Shown one piece after another: positions 36,118 through 44,307 of a stretch of DNA of 64,000 nt (positions are counted from its first letter, which is position 1; each line of letters starts with the position of its first letter). The position numbers and the translations under genes were made by a program. The DNA comes from Acidimicrobiales bacterium (GTDB taxonomy: Bacteria; Actinomycetota; Acidimicrobiia; Acidimicrobiales; Aldehydirespiratoraceae): positions 125,390 through 189,389 of the forward strand of contig JAVJSI010000016.1 of NCBI GenBank assembly GCA_040219515.1. The letters are read 5' to 3'. The notes below the pieces were generated by a model. It made no database searches, was not told the DNA's origin, and saw only the letters and a list, made by a program, of their open reading frames with translations.

Positions 36118-36420
36118 ATGTCCAGTTCCGGCGCGAATGCCCAGGTCGAGCGCAAGCTCCGCAAGGTCGGCGACCAGCTCCGTTCGTTGCGTGACGACCT
36201 CCGGGTCACCGAGGAGCACCTGCAGCAGCTCGCGGGCGAGGAGGACGACGCCCGGATCCGGGCTCTCGTGTCGGAAACGCCGGTGGCCGAGAAGGAACAC
36301 CGCAAGGCGAGCCGCCATGCCGACCGATTGCGCGTCTCTCGCGACAAGGCCGTTGCGAAGATCGCCGAGCTCGAGCAGCTACAGGACGACCTGCTCGACC
36401 GGCTCACCGCCAACACGTGA
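36118..36420 (+). CDS. Coiled-coil protein of unknown function
   Basis: A 100-residue, charged, almost entirely helical protein (ERKLRKVGDQLRSLRDDLRVTEEHLQQLAGEEDDARIR, later DKAVAKIAELEQLQDDLLDRL) with heptad-like spacing. No catalytic motif. TAAGGT (36106-36111) ends 6 nt before the ATG, and the stop overlaps the ANTAR regulator start (GTGA), so they form one unit. Its place before a PdtaR-like regulator suggests a structural or partner role, but this is unproven. Confidence 0.75.
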   Translation: MSSSGANAQVERKLRKVGDQLRSLRDDLRVTEEHLQQLAGEEDDARIRALVSETPVAEKEHRKASRHADRLRVSRDKAVAKIAELEQLQDDLLDRLTANT

Positions 36421-36998
36421 CGCCACCGATCCGGGTGGTCGTCGCCGAGGACGAGGCGATCATCCGTCTCGACCTGGTCGAGACCCTGACGGCCGAGGGA
36501 TACGACGTGGTGGCCGACACCGGCCGCGGCGACGACGCAGTGGAGCTGGTTGCCACCTTCGCGCCCGACGTTGCCCTATTCGACGTGAAGATGCCCGGCA
36601 TCGACGGCATCGAGGCGACCCGGGCCATCAGCGACGGCAATCGAACGGCGGTGGTGTTGCTCACTGCCTTCAGCGATCGCGAGCTCGTCGAGCAGGCGGC
36701 CGATGCCGGGGCGATGGCGTATCTCGTCAAGCCCTACCAGCGGGCGGAGCTCGTGCCGGCGATCGAGACGGCCCTGGCCCGATTCCGGGAGCGCCGAGCC
36801 CTCGAGGCGAAGGTCGGGGATCTCACCGGCCAGCTCGAGGTTCGCAAGCTGATCGACCGGGCCAAGGGGCGGCTGATCGACTCCCACGGCCTCTCCGAGG
36901 GGGACGCATTCCGCTTTCTGCAGCAGCAGGCGATGTCGGGTCGACGGACCATGGCCGACGTCGCCGAAGAGGTGCTCGCCGGCACGCTCACGCCCTGA
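36417..36998 (+). CDS. pdtaR: ANTAR-domain response regulator (PdtaR-like)
   Basis: A receiver domain (VVVAEDEAIIRLDLVETL, phospho-Asp in PDVALFDVKMPGIDG, Lys in AYLVKPYQRAEL) is joined to a C-terminal ANTAR RNA-binding domain (LIDRAKGRLIDSHGLSEGDAFRFLQQQAMSGRRTMADVA). ANTAR regulators bind two-hairpin RNAs to relieve termination. In M. tuberculosis pdtaR (Rv1626) also lies a short distance from polA and rpsA, so the assignment rests on architecture and gene order. Its sensor kinase is not in the window. Confidence 0.9.
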   Translation: MTPPIRVVVAEDEAIIRLDLVETLTAEGYDVVADTGRGDDAVELVATFAPDVALFDVKMPGIDGIEATRAISDGNRTAVVLLTAFSDRELVEQAADAGAMAYLVKPYQRAELVPAIETALARFRERRALEAKVGDLTGQLEVRKLIDRAKGRLIDSHGLSEGDAFRFLQQQAMSGRRTMADVAEEVLAGTLTP

Positions 36999-37022
36999 GA
37001 TCCAGCGCTAGGGTCGCCGGCA

Positions 37023-39677
37023 ATGGCAAAAGTGATGCTCATCGACGGGAACTCGCTCACCTATCGCGCGTTCTTCGCCCTCCCGACCGACATGGCCACC
37101 GCTTCGGGGCAGGTCACGAATGCGGTCTTCGGCTTCACGTCGATGCTGATCAACCTGATCAAGGACCATCACCCCGATCACATCGGTGTGGCATTCGACC
37201 GGCCGGAGCCGACGTTTCGCCACGAGATGACGCCGACCTACAAGGCCCAGCGCGAGTCGGCGCCCGACATCCTCCGCCAACAGATGGGGCTCGTGCGGGA
37301 AGTGCTCGAGGCGCTGAAGATCCCCTCGGTCGAAGTCGTGGGTTTCGAGGCCGACGACATCATCGCCACGCTCGCCACCCAGGGCCGCGACCGGGGTGAC
37401 GACGTCATCGTCGTCACCGGCGACCGCGACAGCTACCAACTGGTGGAGGACCCCCACGTGAAGGTGCTCTACAACAAGCGGGGCGTCTCCGACTACGCGT
37501 TCTACGACGAGGCCGGCATTCTCGAACGCACCGGGGTCACGCCGTCGAACTATGTCGAATACGCCGCGATGCGCGGTGACAACTCCGACAATCTGCCCGG
37601 CGTGCCCGGGGTGGGTGAGAAGACCGCGGCCAAGCTGATCAACGAACGGGGCGGGATCGACGGCATCTACGCCGCGCTCGACGAGCTGACGCCGAAGCTG
37701 CGCGAGAACCTGGCCGCCAACGAGGCCAACGTGCGCAACAACGTCGAGATGATGGTGCTGGTCCGCGACGTCGAACTCGACGTGACGATCGACGACCTGA
37801 ACAAGGGCGACCACGACTCCGACGAGGTGCGCAAGCTCTTCGACTTCCTCGAATTCCGCACCCTTCACGACCGACTCGCCGAAGCGCTCGGGGCCGAGGC
37901 CGGGCCTGCGGCCGAGGTGCTCGAAGCCGAGATCACGACCTTCGCCACCGCCGACGACGCGATCGCGGCCATGCGCCAGACGGCCAAGGGATCCAGCGTC
38001 CTTGCGCTGGCCGTTCCCGAGACCGGTATCGACGACGGTCTCGCCTTCGTGATCGATGGCGAGGCCGCCGAGGTCGGGTTCGTGCCACCGGGCGTCATCA
38101 CCGATGAGGCCGTGCTCGCTGCGTTACGCGAAATGCTCGGCCCCGACGGTCGCCCGGTGGCGATGCACGGCGCCAAGGCCACGGCCCGTCGGCTGCTCGA
38201 CCTCGGCGTCGACATGCGCGACCTGCGCGTCGACACACAGCTGGCCGCGTACCTGCTGAATCCGGCCGACAATCGCTACGACCTGGGCGAACTCCTCTAT
38301 CAGTACGCCGGTCTGGAGCTGCCGCAGTCGGGACCGCCCGACGGCCAGCTCGACCTCGACGGCGGTCAGGAGGACCCCGCGGCCGGACCGTGCCGTGCCG
38401 CGCTGGCGGTCGACCGGCTCGTCGGCCCGATCGTCGAGGCGATGACGGCCCAGGGGTCGGTGGCGCTGCACGACGACCTCGAGATCCCCCTCGTGCGCGT
38501 GCTGGCGCGGATGGAACAGCGCGGCATCGGCGTCGATCCGGCAGTCCTGATCAAGATTCGCGACGAACTCACCGCCGAGACCGAGGGTCTCCGGGCCGCG
38601 GTGATCGCCGAGGCCGGCCACGACTTCAACGTGAACTCCACCAAGCAGCTCCGAGAGGTGCTCTTCGACGAGCTGGGGCTCACGCCGGGAAAGAAGACCA
38701 AGACCGGCTTCAGCACCGATGCCCAGTCGCTGGAGAAGATGCGCGGCGAGCACCCGATCGTCGACCACCTGCTCGCCTATCGCGAAATAGAGAAGCTGCG
38801 TTCGACCTACGGGCAGGGTCTGGTGGCCGAGGTGGGGGAGGGCGACCGCATTCGGGCCACGTTCAACCAGACCGTGGCGCGCACCGGTCGCCTGAGCTCG
38901 GATCAGCCCAACCTCCACAACATCCCGGTGCGCTCCGAGCGGGGTCGGGTGTTCCGCACGGCCTTCGTGGCCCCGCCCGGCCACAAGTTGTTGATCGCCG
39001 ACTACGACCAGATCGAGCTACGGTGCATCGCCCACCTGGCCGAGGACCCCGGCCTGATCGAGGCGTTCGACGCCGGCGACGACATCCACACGGCGACGGC
39101 GGCGAAGATCTTCGGCATCGACCCCGCCGATGTCCACGTCGAGGAACGGTCGAAGGCGAAGATGGTGTCCTACGGACTCGCCTACGGCATGGAGGCCTAC
39201 GGGCTCGCCCAGCGGCTCAACATCGCAGTATCGGAGGCGTCGGAGATCCTCGAGTCGTACTTCGAGGCGTTCCCGTCGGTGAAGCAGTACATGGACGACA
39301 CCGTCGAACAGGCCCGGGAACGGGGCTATACCGAGACGTTGTTCGGTCGACGCCGGCAGATCCCCGAGCTGTCGTCGGGCAACCGGCAGATCCGCCAGGC
39401 CGGCGAGCGTCAGGCCATGAACGCCGGGATCCAGGGGCTCGCCGCCGACATCTTCAAGGTCGCCCTCGTGCGGCTCGACCAGGCCATCGACGACGAGGGC
39501 CTCGACAGCCGCATCGTCCTCCAGGTCCACGACGAGATCATCCTCGAGACCCCCGACGCCGAAGTCGAGCGGGCCTCGGTGCTCACCCGTGAGGTCATGC
39601 GGGACGCGTTCGACCTCCGCGTCCCCCTCGAGATCGACCTCCAGGTCGCCGACACCTGGGCCGACGCCAAGGGTTGA
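37023..39677 (+). CDS. polA: DNA polymerase I
   Basis: Repair and Okazaki-fragment polymerase of 884 residues. Residues 1 to about 290 are the 5'-3' exonuclease (MLIDGNSLTYRAFFAL, VVTGDRDSYQLV, AAMRGDNSDNLPGVPGVGEKTA). The middle domain lacks the acidic proofreading residues, as in mycobacteria. The polymerase domain has TGRLSSDQPNLHNIPVR, LIADYDQIELR, the O-helix RSKAKMVSYGLAYGM and LQVHDEIILE. The Tyr in the O-helix is the type that accepts dideoxynucleotides. ATG 37023 is 8 nt after TAGGGT (37009-37014). Confidence 0.98.
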   Translation: MAKVMLIDGNSLTYRAFFALPTDMATASGQVTNAVFGFTSMLINLIKDHHPDHIGVAFDRPEPTFRHEMTPTYKAQRESAPDILRQQMGLVREVLEALKIPSVEVVGFEADDIIATLATQGRDRGDDVIVVTGDRDSYQLVEDPHVKVLYNKRGVSDYAFYDEAGILERTGVTPSNYVEYAAMRGDNSDNLPGVPGVGEKTAAKLINERGGIDGIYAALDELTPKLRENLAANEANVRNNVEMMVLVRDVELDVTIDDLNKGDHDSDEVRKLFDFLEFRTLHDRLAEALGAEAGPAAEVLEAEITTFATADDAIAAMRQTAKGSSVLALAVPETGIDDGLAFVIDGEAAEVGFVPPGVITDEAVLAALREMLGPDGRPVAMHGAKATARRLLDLGVDMRDLRVDTQLAAYLLNPADNRYDLGELLYQYAGLELPQSGPPDGQLDLDGGQEDPAAGPCRAALAVDRLVGPIVEAMTAQGSVALHDDLEIPLVRVLARMEQRGIGVDPAVLIKIRDELTAETEGLRAAVIAEAGHDFNVNSTKQLREVLFDELGLTPGKKTKTGFSTDAQSLEKMRGEHPIVDHLLAYREIEKLRSTYGQGLVAEVGEGDRIRATFNQTVARTGRLSSDQPNLHNIPVRSERGRVFRTAFVAPPGHKLLIADYDQIELRCIAHLAEDPGLIEAFDAGDDIHTATAAKIFGIDPADVHVEERSKAKMVSYGLAYGMEAYGLAQRLNIAVSEASEILESYFEAFPSVKQYMDDTVEQARERGYTETLFGRRRQIPELSSGNRQIRQAGERQAMNAGIQGLAADIFKVALVRLDQAIDDEGLDSRIVLQVHDEIILETPDAEVERASVLTREVMRDAFDLRVPLEIDLQVADTWADAKG

Positions 39678-39709
39678 CCCCATACCTCGTCGCTCTGGGA
39701 AACCGCGTC

Positions 39710-39758
39710 GTTCTGGTGGACTATTCGTGCGAAATCCGCACAAATAGTCCACCAGAAC
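39710..39758. repeat. Hairpin family 2, copy A
   Basis: A 22-bp stem begins GTTCTGGTGGACTATT (39710) and closes with AATAGTCCACCAGAAC (ending 39758). It has a 5-nt loop at 39732-39736 and a single C/A mismatch. It lies 33 bp after polA and 48 bp before the AbiEi/DUF559 gene. No T-run follows, so it is not a classic terminator. Confidence 0.92.
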
Positions 39759-39806
39759 CACGGGGTCACACGAGCGCTGTCACACCGGGTTGGTAGCCCG
39801 GTCGCC

Positions 39807-40748
39807 ATGGCGACGGAACGTGACGAGATGGTGTGGGAGCTGGCTGGACGACAGCACGGAACGGTCGCGCGAAGGCAGCTGCGCGAGATCGGGTTCGATG
39901 CGGGAGCGATCGGCAGGCGGAGACGGGACGGTCAGCTGCTCGAGGTGGGCGACGGGGTGTTCCGTGTGGCGGGCGCGCCCGAGACCGAACGGGCTGCGCT
40001 CAGTGCCGCCATGTTGGAGGCGGGTCCCACCGCAGTGGTCTCCCACCCTTCGGCCGCTGCCCTCTGGGGCGTGCCGGGCTTCACCGCACTGCCCGCGGGG
40101 GTGACCGCTCCCGGCCGACCCGGCAAGGGAGGGCGTCCGAGACTCGCGACGGTGCATCAGCCGCGCTGCCTGCTCGACTGGCACTGGGTCGACGTCGACG
40201 GACTCCGGGTCACCACGCCGACGCGAACGCTCTTCGATCTGGCCGGCCTCCGGTGGGTCCATCCCAAGCGGGTGGGACGGGCGCTCGACCGCCTGTGGGC
40301 GCAGGGCAGAGTCGACCATCGGTCCCTGCGGCGGATGCTCGACTGCCTGGCGAAGCGGGGACGACCGGGAATCACCCTCATGCGCGAACACATCAACGCC
40401 AGAGGGGAGGACTATCGCCCGCCGGAGTCGGGCGCCGAGGGGCGTTTCCGCGAGTTGGCAGTGTCGTGGGGCCATCGATCGTTCGAGCAGCAGCGTGACC
40501 TGGGAGATGAGAACCGGTGGATCGGCCGCGTCGATTTCGTCGACATGGAGGCCGGCATCGTCGTCGAGATCGACCCGGCACCGTTCCACTCCTCACTGCT
40601 CGACGTCGCCCACGACACCGCACGACGCGAACGGCTGCGAGCAGCGGGGCTGCAGGTCATCTCGGTCACGGAACGAGAGCTGTTCCACGCTCCCGCCGAG
40701 CTGCGTCAGCTCCTCGCCGCCGCCTACCGGCAGTCCCGCGCCGCCTGA
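39807..40748 (+). CDS. AbiEi antitoxin-like domain fused to DUF559 endonuclease domain
   Basis: A 313-residue protein. Residues 1 to about 70 (WELAGRQHGTVARRQLREIGFDAGAIGRRRRDGQLLEVGDGVFRVAG) form the winged-helix AbiEi_4-type domain, and VVSHPSAAALWGVPG continues the AbiEi-like region. The C-terminal part, from about residue 200, is DUF559 of the Vsr/PD-(D/E)XK fold: GRVDFVDMEAGIVVEIDPAPFHSS, then DTARRERLRAAGLQVISVTERELF. The Asp and Glu expected for metal binding are kept. No AbiEii toxin gene is adjacent, so it is not a plain type IV toxin-antitoxin pair. It is bracketed by two related hairpins. Confidence 0.85.
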   Translation: MATERDEMVWELAGRQHGTVARRQLREIGFDAGAIGRRRRDGQLLEVGDGVFRVAGAPETERAALSAAMLEAGPTAVVSHPSAAALWGVPGFTALPAGVTAPGRPGKGGRPRLATVHQPRCLLDWHWVDVDGLRVTTPTRTLFDLAGLRWVHPKRVGRALDRLWAQGRVDHRSLRRMLDCLAKRGRPGITLMREHINARGEDYRPPESGAEGRFRELAVSWGHRSFEQQRDLGDENRWIGRVDFVDMEAGIVVEIDPAPFHSSLLDVAHDTARRERLRAAGLQVISVTERELFHAPAELRQLLAAAYRQSRAA

Positions 40749-40750
40749 AA

Positions 40751-40811
40751 CCCGCCGTTCTGGTGGACCAATTGCGCGTCAGGCGCACGAATGGTCCACC
40801 AGAACGACGGG
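40751..40811. repeat. Hairpin family 2, copy B
   Basis: Arms GTTCTGGTGGACCA (40757-40770) / TGGTCCACCAGAAC (40792-40805) are perfect and extend outward to 40751 and 40811 with one mismatch. An inner GCGC / GCGC caps the loop GTCAG. It begins 2 bp after the DUF559 stop. The core GTTCTGGTGGAC is shared with copy A. Confidence 0.9.
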
Positions 40812-40832
40812 GGTGAACGGGAGAATCGGGGA

Positions 40833-41570
40833 GTGAGCGACAGGGGGCACTGGTTCGAGGAGTTGGCCGACCACATGGGTCCCGCGTACCTGCGCTACTC
40901 GTTCACGAAGGGAACCCGACGGGAGATCGACGCGCTGGTCGAACGGCTCGGCCTGGCGCCCGGCATTCGGGTGCTCGACGTGGGGTGCGGGCCCGGTCGC
41001 CATGCCAACGAGCTCGGACGGCGTGGCTACGACGTGCACGGCGTGGACATCAGTGAGACGTTTCTCGAGGTCGCCCGCAACGAGGCCCCCGCCGGCGTCA
41101 CGTACTCGCGAGAGGATGCCCGCGACCTGCCCTTTCGCGTGGAATTCGACCTGGTCATCTCGATCTGCCAGGGGGCCTTCGGCCTTGCCGGCGGCCCGGC
41201 GGCGGGGGAGCGGCTCGACCCGGACCTGGAGATCCTCGCCGGCATGGCCCGCGCCCTGAAGCCCGGCGGCACGCTCGTCTTCACGGCGTTCAGTGCCTAT
41301 CTCCAGGTGGCAAACCTCGTCGAGGGCAACGACTTCGACGCTCTCCGCGGCGTGCATCGCGAATCCACGGAGATCCGCGACGCCGAGGGCAACGTCGCCG
41401 GGACCGACCTGTGGACCACCTGCTTCACGCCTCGGGAACTGCGCCTGATGTGCGCCGCCGTCGGGCTCGAGGTGCGTTCGCTCGACGCGGTCGAACCGGG
41501 GAAGTGGACGGCACGTCCTCCCGATGTCGAGTCGCCGGAGTTTCTCGTGATCGCCACGGCTAGCCTTTGA
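40833..41570 (+). CDS. SAM-dependent methyltransferase
   Basis: A 245-residue class I methyltransferase: RVLDVGCGPGRHANELGRRGYDVHGVDISETFLEVARN holds motifs I and II for SAM binding, then YSREDARDLPF and ALKPGGTLVFTAFS. The acceptor is not predictable. GTG 40833 is used; the frame upstream reads through hairpin copy B. It is set between the DUF559 gene and rpsA. Confidence 0.88.
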   Translation: MSDRGHWFEELADHMGPAYLRYSFTKGTRREIDALVERLGLAPGIRVLDVGCGPGRHANELGRRGYDVHGVDISETFLEVARNEAPAGVTYSREDARDLPFRVEFDLVISICQGAFGLAGGPAAGERLDPDLEILAGMARALKPGGTLVFTAFSAYLQVANLVEGNDFDALRGVHRESTEIRDAEGNVAGTDLWTTCFTPRELRLMCAAVGLEVRSLDAVEPGKWTARPPDVESPEFLVIATASL

Positions 41571-41639
41571 AGGCTGTCTTCCTGACAGGGCACTGTGGTC
41601 CGATACCGCCGCGTCAACCCGATTCCCGAGAAAAAGTAC

Positions 41640-43076
41640 ATGACTGACACCTCCCTCGAAGAGACCCAATTCGGGACCTTCGATGCCGAAGGCAACTACA
41701 CCCCTCGCCAGATCATCGACACCGACCTCGGTGGCGTCGACATCGAAGAGGCCTACACCAGCACCATGGTGCTGGTGGAAGACGGGCAGCTCGTCACGGG
41801 CACCGTCGTCAGGGTCGACCAGGACGAGGTCCTGCTCGACATCGGCTACAAGTCCGAAGGCGTGATCCCGAGCCGTGAACTCTCGATTCGCAACGACGTC
41901 GACCCCAACGAGGTCGTGTCGATGGGCGAGTCGATCGAAGCGCTCGTCATCACCAAGGAAGACAAGGAAGGGCGTCTCGTCCTCTCCAAGAAGCGTGCGC
42001 AGTACGAGCGCGCGTGGGGCAAGATCGAAGAGATCAAGGAAGCCGAGGGCATGGTCAAGGGCCCGGTGATCGAAGTCGTCAAGGGCGGCCTCATCATCGA
42101 CATCGGTCTCCGCGGCTTCCTCCCGGCGTCGCTCGTGGAGCTCCGTCGTGTCCGCGACCTCCAGCCCTACGTCGGCAAGGAGCTCGAGGCCAAGATCATC
42201 GAGCTCGACAAGAACCGCAACAATGTCGTGCTCTCGCGTCGTGCGTGGCTCGAGGAGACCCAGAAGGAACAGCGCGAAGCGTTCCTCGACGATCTCAAGC
42301 CGGGCGAGAAGCGCACCGGTGTCGTCTCGTCGGTCGTCAACTTCGGCGCCTTCGTCGACCTGGGCGGCATGGACGGTCTCGTCCACGTCTCCGAGCTGTC
42401 GTGGAAGCACGTCGACCACCCGAGCTCGGTCGTCACCGTCGGTGACGAGATCGAGGTCGAGGTGCTCGAGGTCGATCTCGACCGTGAGCGCATCAGCCTC
42501 TCGCTGAAGGCGACGCAGCAGGATCCGTGGCAGGAGTTCGCCGGATCGCACCGCGTGGGCGAACTCGTCTACGGCCGGGTCACCAAGCTCGTGCCGTTCG
42601 GTTCGTTCGTCCAGGTGGGCGACGGCATCGAGGGCCTCGTGCACATCTCCGAGATGTCGGCACACCACGTCGACCTCCCTGAGCAGGTCGTCACCCCGGG
42701 CGAGGAGCTGTGGGTCAAAATCATCGATCTCGACCTCCAGCGCCGTCGCATCAGCCTGTCGATCAAGCAGGCCGCCGAGGGTGGCCAGGTTGCCGCCGAG
42801 TACCAGGAGCACTTCGGTGATCATGCGTACGACGCCGAGGGCAACTACATGGGCGACGACACCAGCTCCGAGGGCCAGCAGGCCTGGGAGGAGTACTACG
42901 CGGAGGCCGGCGAAGATGCGCCGGTGCCCGGTACGACCGAGACCGGAACCGACGAGCACGGCAACGAGATCGAGTACGAGTACGTCGAAGAAGAGGTCGA
43001 AGTGGTCGAGGAAGTCCCGGTGGCCGAGGCGGCTGCCGAGGGCACCGAGGCCGAGGAATCGACCGAGGAAACCTGA
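41640..43076 (+). CDS. rpsA: 30S ribosomal protein S1
   Basis: A 478-residue protein with four S1 RNA-binding repeats. The first is GQLVTGTVVRVDQDEVLLDIGYKSEGVIPSREL, the second lies near KGPVIEVVKGGLIIDIGLRGFLPASLVE, the third has GVVSSVVNFGAFVDLGGMDGLVHVSELSW and the fourth GRVTKLVPFGSFVQVGDGIEGLVHISEM. The C-terminal acidic tail is Glu/Val-rich and unstructured. Four repeats are usual for actinobacteria (E. coli has six). ATG 41640 has no clear ribosome-binding site. Two small hairpins (AGCCTT/AAGGCT, CTGTC/GACAG) lie across the methyltransferase stop, upstream. Confidence 0.97.
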   Translation: MTDTSLEETQFGTFDAEGNYTPRQIIDTDLGGVDIEEAYTSTMVLVEDGQLVTGTVVRVDQDEVLLDIGYKSEGVIPSRELSIRNDVDPNEVVSMGESIEALVITKEDKEGRLVLSKKRAQYERAWGKIEEIKEAEGMVKGPVIEVVKGGLIIDIGLRGFLPASLVELRRVRDLQPYVGKELEAKIIELDKNRNNVVLSRRAWLEETQKEQREAFLDDLKPGEKRTGVVSSVVNFGAFVDLGGMDGLVHVSELSWKHVDHPSSVVTVGDEIEVEVLEVDLDRERISLSLKATQQDPWQEFAGSHRVGELVYGRVTKLVPFGSFVQVGDGIEGLVHISEMSAHHVDLPEQVVTPGEELWVKIIDLDLQRRRISLSIKQAAEGGQVAAEYQEHFGDHAYDAEGNYMGDDTSSEGQQAWEEYYAEAGEDAPVPGTTETGTDEHGNEIEYEYVEEEVEVVEEVPVAEAAAEGTEAEESTEET

Positions 43077-43080
43077 GCAC

Positions 43081-43136
43081 TCGGCCTCCGGGCCGACACA
43101 CTCCACCGAACGGGCGCCCCAACGGGGCGCCCGTTT
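43081..43136 (+). terminator. rpsA terminator, double hairpin
   Basis: TCGGCC-TCCG-GGCCGA (43081-43096) is followed by AACGGGCGCCCC (43109-43120) / GGGGCGCCCGTT (43124-43135), a 12-bp stem with a 3-nt loop and a short T-run. Confidence 0.85.
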
Positions 43137-43297
43137 CGCGTTCTCATCAAGAACCCACAGCGGAACGCCGTTGAGAGGGAGGCCCCTGACGTCGGTCGCG
43201 CACCGGGACCGAAGTACCGGGCCAAACGCCTCAACTACGAGACGGCGCATCCGACAGGGGGACCGCAGAAGGTCACTCTCTCACCAACGAGGTTCCC
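43137..43297 (+). other. Leader of the Tad island, no gene seen
   Basis: About 160 bp between the rpsA terminator and cpaB. It holds CGGTC/GACCG and CCGG/CCGG pairings around 43190-43225 and must contain the cpaB promoter, but no clear -10/-35 or known riboswitch could be assigned. Confidence 0.4.
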
Positions 43298-44302
43298 GTG
43301 AGTTCCCGGAAGACACTCATCCTTATCGCTGCGATCGGCGTCGGCATCTTTGCCGGCATCGCGTTGCTCAACTACGTACGAGGCATCGAACGCGATGTCT
43401 ACGACGACGCTCAGCCGGTCGAAGTGCTGATCGCAACGGCGGACATCCCCAAGGGAACCCCCGTTGCGCAGGCCCTCGAATCGGTGGAGCGCAGCGAGGT
43501 CCCGCTGAAGATCCGCCCGTCGACGTTCATCTCGCCGGACAACACCGATCCCATCACCGGGCTCGTTGCCGGCGGCGACATCCCTCGCAACCAGATCATC
43601 GTCGCCGGACTCTTCATCGACCCGACGGTCCTGACGCAGTCGCTGCGTGACCAGATCCCCTCGGGCAACGTCGCCTTCTCGATGGAGGTCGACACGATCC
43701 GAGCGGTCGGCGGCTACCTCCAGCCCGGCGACGAGGTGAACCTGATGGTGAACCACGACGGCAGCTGCACCACCGAGGACGCTGCGCCGACACCCGCCGA
43801 GGGCGAGGCGCCGATCGAAGACGGCGCCACCGACCCGGACAACAACTCGTTCGGGGCCACGGTCAGCGACGAGGAGTACTGCACGTTCTCCCAGCCGGCT
43901 CGCTACGTCTACCAGCGGATCGAGATCCTGGCCATCGGCGCCCGTCAGCAGTTGCAGACCGGGGCCGACGGTACCCAGACGGCGCTGACGCCGCAGGGCG
44001 GCACCATCACCTTCATGGTGCCCAACGAGGCCGCTCAGCTCCTCGCTTCGGTCGAACCGTCCGACGTCTACCTGACGTTGCTGCCCGACGACTACGAACT
44101 CGAGCCGCTGCCCGCACTGACCGCCGAGCTGATCGGCAACCGCACACCGGCTGAGATCGCCGGATGTGGCACCCCCTACGGCCCGGACGGCTTCATCGAA
44201 GGCGACAGCGACACCGTCGCCGACGAGTCCGAGAGCGCCGATGCCTTCACCGACTTCATCAATGGCCATTGCGCCCTGATCTGGGCCGAAAGCGGAGAGT
44301 GA
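43298..44302 (+). CDS. cpaB: Flp pilus assembly protein CpaB/RcpC
   Basis: A 334-residue bitopic protein with an N-terminal membrane segment (LILIAAIGVGIFAGIALLNYV) and an SAF domain (VEVLIATADIPKGTPVAQALESVERSEVPLKIRP), the usual CpaB pair. SGNVAFSMEVDTIRAVGGYLQPGDEVNLMV continues the family core. It carries an acidic insert near residues 150-180 and several extracytoplasmic cysteines (in GSCTTED, EEYCTFS, AGCGTPYG, GHCALIW) that could form disulfides. In Tad systems this protein lies on the outside and helps guide the pilus. The start is GTG; first gene of the island. Confidence 0.88.
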   Translation: MSSRKTLILIAAIGVGIFAGIALLNYVRGIERDVYDDAQPVEVLIATADIPKGTPVAQALESVERSEVPLKIRPSTFISPDNTDPITGLVAGGDIPRNQIIVAGLFIDPTVLTQSLRDQIPSGNVAFSMEVDTIRAVGGYLQPGDEVNLMVNHDGSCTTEDAAPTPAEGEAPIEDGATDPDNNSFGATVSDEEYCTFSQPARYVYQRIEILAIGARQQLQTGADGTQTALTPQGGTITFMVPNEAAQLLASVEPSDVYLTLLPDDYELEPLPALTAELIGNRTPAEIAGCGTPYGPDGFIEGDSDTVADESESADAFTDFINGHCALIWAESGE

Positions 44303-44307
44303 CCCCG

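Noticed and set aside
39807-40748. Type IV toxin-antitoxin pair
   Set aside because: Only the AbiEi-like domain is present, fused to DUF559; no AbiEii toxin gene is adjacent.
39710-40811. Insertion sequence with terminal inverted repeats
   Set aside because: The two hairpins are each self-complementary rather than being the two ends of one element; there is no transposase or target duplication.
43180-43270. c-di-GMP (GEMM) riboswitch before cpaB
   Set aside because: A GGGCCAAAC and a GGCGCA stretch vaguely recall it, but the tetraloop-receptor pattern and the second conserved half are missing.
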